Source: Rostrohypoxylon terebratum (lineage: Eukaryota; Ascomycota; Sordariomycetes; Xylariales; Hypoxylaceae). Taken from it: a DNA stretch of 64,000 nt. Every line of letters starts with the position of its first letter. The first letter of the stretch is position 1. This document shows, piece after piece, positions 57,672 to 64,000 of the stretch. The translations under genes were made by a program, and so were the position numbers. The stretch is from assembly GCA_022497145.1 (NCBI GenBank), contig MU385859.1, positions 742,361-806,360 of the forward strand, written 5' to 3'. The notes beneath the pieces were generated by a model. It had not been told where the DNA came from, did not search any database, and saw only the letters and a program-made list of their open reading frames with translations.

Positions 57672-59386
57672 ATGCCAACCATGTCTAATCAAAACAGCGA
57701 CAGCGACAACATGACTACTTCTTCTATGCCTTGTCCGCAGGCGGACTGTCTCATCGCTGCTGGGCTACAGTCCCGCATCTTAGTCCCTCGCGACGAGGGG
57801 TATGCCGCACGGATAGATTCGTACTGGTGCAATAGTGCTAAGCTACAACCGGCGTGTATCGTCCAGCCAGTCTCTTCTATCGAGGTCTCTAAAGCACTCA
57901 AAGCCTTAGCAGATGCAGACCAGGCATTTGCTGTCCGTGGTGGTGGGCACTCCAACTGGGCGGGGAGCAACAACATCGACGGCGGCGTGACGATTGACTT
58001 AGGGCTGCTAAGTTCAACCACGTACGATCCTGCAACAGAACAGGCACATATCTCACCTGGCGCAAAATGGAAGAACGTCTATGCAGAACTGGAAAAGCAT
58101 GGCCGTGTTGTAGCCGGAGGCCGTGAGGGCGAAGTTGGCGTGGCCGGGTTCCTGCTCGGCGGCGGCAACACATTTTATACTATGCGGTACGGCCTCGCCT
58201 GCGACAACGTTCTAGCTTACGAAGTAGTGCTATCGGATGGTCAGATTATCACTGCTGACGCCTCCGGCCAGAACGCTGATCTATTTCGTGTGCTAAAGGG
58301 CGGGGGCAACAACTTCGGCATCGTCACACGCTTCACAATGCGAACGCTGCCGAGTGGCCCTATATGGGGCGGTTTTGCTGTAAAGCCCACGACCGTCATG
58401 CCAGAAGCTGCTAAGGCTATCGAAGACTTCGTGACTAACTCTCCAAGCGACCCTGACAGTTCGCTGAACTTTACAGTATGCCATATGCCTCGCTTTGGGG
58501 GCGGCGTTGTCGTCACGATCTTGAATAACGTGGCCGGCGTGAGCAGCCCACCCGCCTTTGAGCAATTCTCAAAGATGCCCGACCTTATGAACAACATAAA
58601 AATGACAACTCTAGAAGAGGTGAGTTCCTCAGGAGAGCCCCTTTACTTGTTTTGCTATCCATTATGTCCCGAGCAACGTTAGTCTCTGGTGACAACTTTT
58701 CATTAGACGCATACTCTTGAGAAATTGCAGCAAACATTCGATACGTACCTAGTACGTAGTAGAAATGGAATTCACTAACTTGAGATTCGAATAGATTTTG
58801 CCATACGCCTCCTTGCCTACTGACTACTAGTAAGATACCCGTTACCTGCTTATACTTCTGTCGGGCACTAACACTTTTCAGTAACGTATGGTACACTCTC
58901 TGCTTCAAGAACGACGCTTCGATCATCGCCAAGGCAGATGAGCTCCATACCCAGTTGGCAAGTGAGGTACAGGAAAAAGTTTCCGATGGCGATTTCACAA
59001 CGCACTGTTCCTTCCAGCCCATACCGAAAGCGGTGGGACAACAGTCGGCAGCTATGGGAGGCAATATTCTAGGTCTCGACAAGTATGCTCACGATGCTAT
59101 TATGATCCAGGTCAACGCCAGTGTGCGGACGCGGGAGTTGGCGGATTGGGCTCGTCCGCGCGTCCGTGGGGTCGTCGATAACATACGCGCATTCGCTGAG
59201 ACAATCGATGACGGCGTTGCCCCGTGGCTGTATATGAACTATGCCAGCCCGGACCAGGAGGTCCTCCAGAGCTATGGACCTGACAATGTGCGCAAGATGA
59301 AGGAGGCTGCTATCAAGTATGATCCTAAAGGCGTCTTCCAGCGCCTGTGTCCAGGAGGATTCAAGATTTCGACTATCAAGGACTAG
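57672..59386 (+). CDS. FAD-linked oxidase (VAO/PCMH type), no signal peptide
   Basis: Exons 57672-58619, 58795-58829 and 58882-59386 give 495 aa. The 35-nt middle exon (ILPYASLPTDY) is needed to link LEE to NVWYTLCFKNDA in phase. The ATG at 57672 starts MPTMSNQNSDSDN; no hydrophobic leader, so probably cytosolic, unlike the two BBE oxidases of the locus. The FAD domain has VRGGGHSNWAGSNN with His93 at the histidyl-FAD site. At the position of the second, cysteinyl link (GGREGEVGVAGFLLGGG) there is Glu152 instead of Cys, so only a single covalent bond is expected. The C-terminal berberine-type motif is AIKYDPKGVFQRLCPGGFK. It diverges from the P450 gene. Likely an oxidative tailoring step; substrate unknown. 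Confidence 0.92.
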
Positions 59387-60203
59387 GCTTGCGATTCCGC
59401 GACTCAATGAAGTATCACAGGGGGTCAATCAAGAATTGGAAAAGTGGTCAGTCTAGATTTAGATTAGGTGAGAAAGTATGGTTGCACTTTGACTTACATA
59501 GTATGACTGCAGCTTTTGCGTGACTTCGATAACGTCTAAGCTAATCGGCCGAATGAGGGTATAATACTACCTGATGCAAGTGAGAGGTCTAGAAGCTAGC
59601 TGCTGCGTGTAGACGTAGGCGCATACCACCTTGGCACGCTATAGAGGAGGATTGTATAAGGCAGTCCCAATGATACCTTACAGAAGCCATGCCTGCCACA
59701 GACTAATGTGTAACATCGCGGGTGAGATAGTGCACGTTCGGAGGATCTTGCTCAAATTGACTTGGAATTCGAATAGGATCAGGTGGGGGTAAATCCCTCC
59801 GTGTATAAAGCAAGCAACCTTACCTATAAAACGTATATTCCGAGATCCGTATAATAGTAACCCGACTAAGCCGACATATGCAGGTACCCTTCCCTGGCAC
59901 AATTCTACTAGTATGTATATACGCACGGATGGGGTACGATTAAATGACTAAATTGAATGCCCTTCCAACAAAGACCCATACAGTCACCTACCCTGCCACC
60001 TTGCATCCCTACCTACTAGTAGGTATCCCCTCGCTAACCTAGCTCGAGCTCCCACACTAGATCACTAGATCGCTAGATCGCTGTCGCTCCAAGGATCTGT
60101 ATCAATTCTAGCATCATATTCGCATGTCTTTTTCACTTTCCATTGATTAAGCCGATTTTCGAACTAACTTCCAAACTGCGGAACGTGGCCTATAGTCGGC
60201 AAG
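59387..60203. other. Gene-free interval
   Basis: About 820 bp between the FAD oxidase and the SDR gene, both on the plus strand; includes a three-copy 8-bp repeat near the SDR promoter and ACCTACC motifs at about 59990-60020. Confidence 0.55.
60057..60080. repeat. 3 x 8-bp direct repeat (CTAGATCR)
   Basis: ctagatca, ctagatcg, ctagatcg follow each other about 125 bp upstream of the SDR start codon. Confidence 0.92.
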
Positions 60204-61084
60204 ATGGCGACGGCAAAGACTGTTCTGATCACTGGCTGCAGTGAAGGAGGGATAGGCGAGGCTCTTGCGAAGGAATTCCAAGCTCAGGGACTGCACGTCT
60301 TCGCGACCGCACGCTCCGAATCTAAGATGGATTCCTTGAAGAAGCTCCCAAATCTGACGGTTTTGGCTCTAGACGTAACGTCTAGCGGATCTATCGACGC
60401 AGCAGTCGCCACTGTTTCCAAAGCGACCGGCGGCAAGCTTGACTATATTGTTAACAATGCCGGAACACAGTATGTCATGCCCGTGCTCGACTTCGACATA
60501 CAGAAGGCGAAAGACATGTTTGAGGTCAACGTCTGGGGATTGCTTTCAGTCACGAAAGCCTTCGCCCCTTTGATACTGGCTACAAAGGGAACCATCGTCA
60601 ACATGTCTTCTATCGGTGCATTAGTATGGATGCCTTACAAAGGTAAGCCGGCGTTCCACCAAGCGAGGGCATCCTCTTATCAATAGTTACTGACTAGGTG
60701 TAATCGCTATTAGCTATCTATGGCAGCAGCAAATGTGCGGTAACGGCCATCAGCGAGGGTCTCCGCCTTGAGATGAAGCCGTTCGGAGTCAAGGTAGCCA
60801 CTGTTATGGTGGGCGCTGTAGAGACAAGATTGTTCGATAACGCGCCCGAACACCTCCTCCCACCAGACTCCATCTACAAAGCCGCCGAGAAAGAAATTGG
60901 CGATTGGGCAACCGGAAGAAATATGGAGGGCCAGGAATCCAAGCGCGAGGACTTTGCCCGTTCCCTGGTCAAGGACATTCTTGGTGGCGCCAGCGGTAGG
61001 GTTTACCGCGGCAACATGACTACCACGCTGAGAATACTGGCTTCTATACTGCCAGACTTCATAATTGTGAGCCGTCTATTCTGA
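60204..61084 (+). CDS. Short-chain dehydrogenase, AYR1-like (acyl-DHAP reductase type)
   Basis: Exons 60204-60642 and 60714-61084 give 269 aa, ATG at 60204 (MATAKTVLITGCSEGG). The Rossmann motif TGCSEGGIG (10-18), ALDVTSSGS, NNAGTQYV, the Ser of NMSSIGALVWMPY and, after the splice (G|CT), YGSSKCAVTAISEGLR are all present, so the catalytic Ser-Tyr-Lys set is complete. Arg37 after the second strand (FATARSESK) favours NADPH. It resembles yeast Ayr1, 1-acyl-dihydroxyacetone phosphate reductase of lipid droplets/ER. Many fungal relatives serve secondary metabolism as ketoreductases. The hydrophobic C-terminal end (LRILASILPDFIIVSRLF) may anchor it to membranes. Its place between two oxidase genes supports a cluster role, by inference. 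Confidence 0.9.
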
Positions 61085-61741
61085 ATCTTGGATGTCTACA
61101 GCTTGGTACATACATACTGATACACAGGACTTAGGATCACCTTGTAGTTGACGGCACCGGGCTTGACCGTATAGTATGAAAGGTAACATGGACATCACTA
61201 CTAAACGTAGTTTTTATTATACCTTACCTCCCTTACAATAAACCTACCTACATACATTTCCTAATCCTTAAAGCCCTTTTACAGAGCATTTTACTACTTA
61301 GCCTTAAATTCTTTACCCACCCCCTGAAATGAGCATTTAAATAGTTCTATTTATCACCTGATTCATGTGGTTCGAGCCCATCACCAGGGTAGTAATTACA
61401 TATGCGGGCTTTATTTGGAATAAGCTTACAAAAGACCTTATAATAAATGGATTATACTTCTATCCCGAAAAGCGAATAGCCCATTTATTGCGCCACTCGA
61501 CAACATAACTAGGTTGCGTATAGATCACCGCTAGTCTTATGCAGTTAGATAGGAGTCAGGGAACTTAGAAGGGTACCATTCACACCCGAAAAAATCCAAG
61601 GTTGTGTCTTAGTGCCTCAGTTTGCTGTCACATATCTAGAACAACGTCTCCAATCCTGGGCCACCTCCTAGACCCTCGGACAGATGCAATTGGTCTTCTA
61701 TTCCCATACATTGCTAACAACCACCGATCAAGCCAATTGCA
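61085..61741. other. Gene-free interval
   Basis: About 660 bp. A GGTTCGAGCCC sequence near 61370 looks like a tRNA T-arm, but no A box or acceptor stem accompanies it. Confidence 0.55.
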
Positions 61742-63487
61742 ATGCTGACATATAATCTGCCACACATTTTCTTCTTGCTTGTATCAAGGCTAGCTATTGC
61801 AGCTCCCATATCAGACAGTAACACTACTGTCGACAGCCAATGCCGTTTTATCCCCGGAGATCCTGCTTGGCCAAGCCAGAGCGACTGGGATAGTCTCAAC
61901 GAGACTGTCAACGGAAATCTCATCGCAACTATACCGCTCGCTGCTCCATGCCATACCACAGTGTTGGGCCAGTCGAATGTCTTGTTCAGCGAAGACGAGT
62001 GTAGCAAACTACGCGATGCTTGGTTCACGCCTCAAACATACCTCCCATCTTTGTCTCCGATGCAGTACCCCTTCACCAATAACAGCTGCAACCCGTTCTT
62101 AGAACCAGGCACTCCGTGTGAGATTGGATACCATGTCGTCTATGCAATTAACGCTACTCGCGCCGAGCAAGTCAGTGCCGCGATCCAGTTCTCCAGGGAC
62201 CACAATATCCGTTTTGTGATCCGCAACACTGGCCACGATTATCTCGGAAAATCCACCGGAGCTCATTCTCTAGCAATTCTGACCCAGTGGATGAAATATT
62301 CTGAGCTAATTGAGAATTATGAGAGCGCAAAATATGCTGGACCTGCAATCAAGCTAGGAGCCGGCACTCAGACGCTCGAGGCATATACATTTGCAAACTC
62401 ACATGGCTTGGTGATTGTAGGGGGTAACTGCCCCACAGTCGGCTTTGCTGGCGGGTATATCCAAGGAGGTGGCCATGGTCCTCTATCGTCAAAATATGGC
62501 CTAGCAACTGACCAAGTGCTGGAGTTTGAAGTAGTCACGGGAACTGGGGAGGTTGTAACGGCAAACCCTGAAAGCCATTCTGATCTGTTTTGGGCGCTAC
62601 GTGGGGGTGGAGGAAGCACGTACGGCGTCGTCTTGTCGGTGACGGTCAAAGCATTCCCTGATACATACGTTTCCACGGCATATTTGACCATTTTAAACAA
62701 TGGCACTAATGCAGATGCCCTGTACTCTGCCCTTGGGCCATTCTTCCAGACGCTGCCGGTCCTAGCTGATGCAGGCGCCATTGCAATATGGACAGCTCAG
62801 CCTACCGGCTTCTTCCTTGCACCAGCAATCGCGCCAAGCTTACACGCTTCCGAGCTCGACGCTATGTTGAAGCCGGCAATCGATGCTCTAAACGACCTTG
62901 GACTCGAATACACGTACGCATCCTCGGAGAAACCAACTTTCCTAGAAGCCTTTTTAACCTCCAGCGCGATAAACTCAACCGTCGCGGACTACAACATTGG
63001 GGGCCGCCTCATGGCGCGCAGCGTATTAGAGAGCAACCTCACTGCCTTAGTAGATGCGGTTCGCTACATCAGCTCCCAGGCCGGCATCGGCGGCAACGTC
63101 TTCAACGTGAAGAACAACGGCGTCTCTTCGCCGGACGAGGTCGCGGCGAACCCTTACTTCCGCGACGCCATCTGGACGACTACACTCGGTACTCCCATAA
63201 GCTACACCGACTGGGCCGCGACTGCTTCTGGACAGGAAAGGATCACGTCCGACTTGGTCCCTGCGCTGGCGGCACTCACACCTAACGGTAGCGGCGCGTA
63301 CCTCAACGAGGCCGATGTTATGGAGCCAGATTTTAAGTCGGTCTTCTATGGGGGTCACTACGAGAGGCTGCTAGAGATTAAGCAGATATATGACCCATAT
63401 GATATCTTCTATGCTAAGACCGCTGTGGGTAGCGATCGGTGGGAGGAGGATGTTGATGGGAGGTTATGCTTAGTCGGTAGTAGTTAG
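61742..63487 (+). CDS. Secreted BBE-type FAD-linked oxidoreductase (bicovalent), intronless
   Basis: Single-exon gene of 581 aa, ATG at 61742. Signal peptide MLTYNLPHIFFLLVSRLAIA; many N-glycosylation sequons (NTT, NET, NNS, NAT, NGT, NST). FAD domain: FVIRNTGHDYLGKS with His165, and VGGNCPTVGFAGGYIQGGGH with Cys230, the pair expected for two covalent flavin links. The C-terminal BBE motif is HYERLLEIKQIYDPYDIFY. The sequence follows the other secreted BBE oxidase (47812-49701) block by block, for example FIPGDPAWPSQSDW against CFPGDACWPTSTQW. The two are clearly paralogues, but this one lacks both introns. It is the last gene before TTAGGG-like repeats. Probably extracellular oxidation of the cluster's product. 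Confidence 0.94.
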   Translation: MLTYNLPHIFFLLVSRLAIAAPISDSNTTVDSQCRFIPGDPAWPSQSDWDSLNETVNGNLIATIPLAAPCHTTVLGQSNVLFSEDECSKLRDAWFTPQTYLPSLSPMQYPFTNNSCNPFLEPGTPCEIGYHVVYAINATRAEQVSAAIQFSRDHNIRFVIRNTGHDYLGKSTGAHSLAILTQWMKYSELIENYESAKYAGPAIKLGAGTQTLEAYTFANSHGLVIVGGNCPTVGFAGGYIQGGGHGPLSSKYGLATDQVLEFEVVTGTGEVVTANPESHSDLFWALRGGGGSTYGVVLSVTVKAFPDTYVSTAYLTILNNGTNADALYSALGPFFQTLPVLADAGAIAIWTAQPTGFFLAPAIAPSLHASELDAMLKPAIDALNDLGLEYTYASSEKPTFLEAFLTSSAINSTVADYNIGGRLMARSVLESNLTALVDAVRYISSQAGIGGNVFNVKNNGVSSPDEVAANPYFRDAIWTTTLGTPISYTDWAATASGQERITSDLVPALAALTPNGSGAYLNEADVMEPDFKSVFYGGHYERLLEIKQIYDPYDIFYAKTAVGSDRWEEDVDGRLCLVGSS

Positions 63488-64000
63488 AAGATAGGATTGG
63501 AAACACCTTGTATTCGGAGTAATTTGTAACAATACTAGGCACCTACTTGTGAATAGTTATTGTTTGCAAATACTTATCTTCATTAATCTCACTTAATATA
63601 AGTACCTACCTACGCAGTGTCTTTGTGTACAATATCTAGTACTGATGCTTTCGTGACGCTATGCTAAGGACTGGGGTTAGGGTTAAGATAGGGCTGGACC
63701 CGGGGTAAGGGTTATGGCTCGGAGATGTTAGGGTTGGGGTTATTAGAGAACCCCAGGGTTAGGGTTCGTAGATAGATTCCACACACCACCGTCATTCACT
63801 TGACCTCTCATCACTACGGAAACCGATTACTTACTTAAGGTGTCGGTTTTAGCCCCCTTTGTAGTAGTTCTAGGAGGTATCCATGGAACTTCAAGGTTTA
63901 GCCAGTAAGGCAAACCACCGTTATGAGACCACCCTCCCTTCGTGCCAGCGTAGAAATGCGACGCAAACGCGTCGAGCCATCCCTTGAATGTGTATATATT
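63488..64000. other. Right-end flank, no gene
   Basis: About 510 bp after the last gene, with interstitial telomere-like motifs (listed) and TACCTACC motifs at 63602-63612. No coding region seen. Confidence 0.6.
63673..63766 (+). repeat. Interstitial telomere-like (TTAGGG) tract, degenerate
   Basis: GGGGTTAGGGTTAAG at 63673-63687, TTAGGGTTGGGGTTATTAG at 63728-63746 and GGGTTAGGGTT at 63756-63766, with related GGGGTAAGGGTTATGG between them. TTAGGG is the telomere unit of most filamentous ascomycetes. The G-rich strand runs 5' to 3' rightwards, as at a right-hand chromosome end, so a nearby telomere is plausible. Confidence 0.75.

Noticed and set aside
61340..61410. GGTTCGAGCCC, resembling a tRNA T-arm
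   Set aside because: No A box, no anticodon arm and no pairing acceptor stem could be found on either strand.
42534..63487. Search for a PKS, NRPS, DMATS or soluble terpene synthase core in the cluster
   Set aside because: None of the intact frames has ketosynthase, adenylation, DMATS or DDxxD/NSE soluble synthase features; the UbiA-type protein is the only candidate.
1..64000. CRISPR arrays, operons with ribosome binding sites, insertion sequences
   Set aside because: Introns and gene families show a eukaryotic nuclear genome; no regularly spaced repeats and no transposase frames or terminal inverted repeats were recognised.

Overview
The window is nuclear DNA of a filamentous ascomycete (Pezizomycotina, probably Sordariomycetes). 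Genes carry short introns (about 50-125 nt, GTAAGT-type donors, CTAAC-like branch sites, YAG acceptors). The families are typical of these fungi: Zn2Cys6 regulator, PTH11-type rhodopsin-fold receptors, MFS-DHA2 transporter, BBE-type flavo-oxidases, pectin-degrading enzymes. TTAGGG-like repeats lie at the right end. No species is claimed. Exon coordinates were worked out by eye from splice signals and reading phase; each joined CDS was checked to be a multiple of three.

Left part (1-26.5 kb) is mostly conserved or housekeeping: a PEX11 peroxisome gene cut by the window edge, a PRPP synthetase with a large Asn/Gly-rich insertion, an Fpg/Nei DNA glycosylase, and a conserved Ser-rich nuclear-type protein. 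A pectin module follows: a PL4 rhamnogalacturonan lyase diverging from a two-domain pectin methylesterase. After it come a Cys-containing hypothetical, two small secreted proteins, a mitochondrial UbiB/ABC1-family (Cqd1/ADCK2-like) atypical kinase and a holocytochrome c-type heme lyase.

Middle part (26.5-42 kb) is sparse and accessory: a beta-trefoil-like small protein, a retinol-dehydrogenase-like SDR, a metal-dependent amidohydrolase, a rhodopsin-fold membrane protein, and an HMG-box gene interrupted by a TAG exactly where the conserved HMG-box tryptophan is expected.

Right part (42.5-63.5 kb) looks like a biosynthetic gene cluster without a PKS, NRPS or classical soluble terpene synthase: Zn2Cys6 regulator, DHA2 transporter, secreted BBE oxidase, rhodopsin-fold protein, UbiA-type membrane enzyme (prenyltransferase or terpene cyclase), cytochrome P450, intracellular-looking FAD oxidase, AYR1-like SDR and a second secreted BBE oxidase. 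A plausible but unproven order is: UbiA enzyme makes the scaffold, P450/FAD/SDR tailor it, secreted BBE oxidases finish it outside the cell or in the secretory route, the MFS exports it, and the Zn2Cys6 protein regulates. TTAGGG-like motifs just beyond the last gene, in the orientation of a right-hand chromosome end, suggest a subtelomeric position. This cluster is the best candidate for an undescribed system here.
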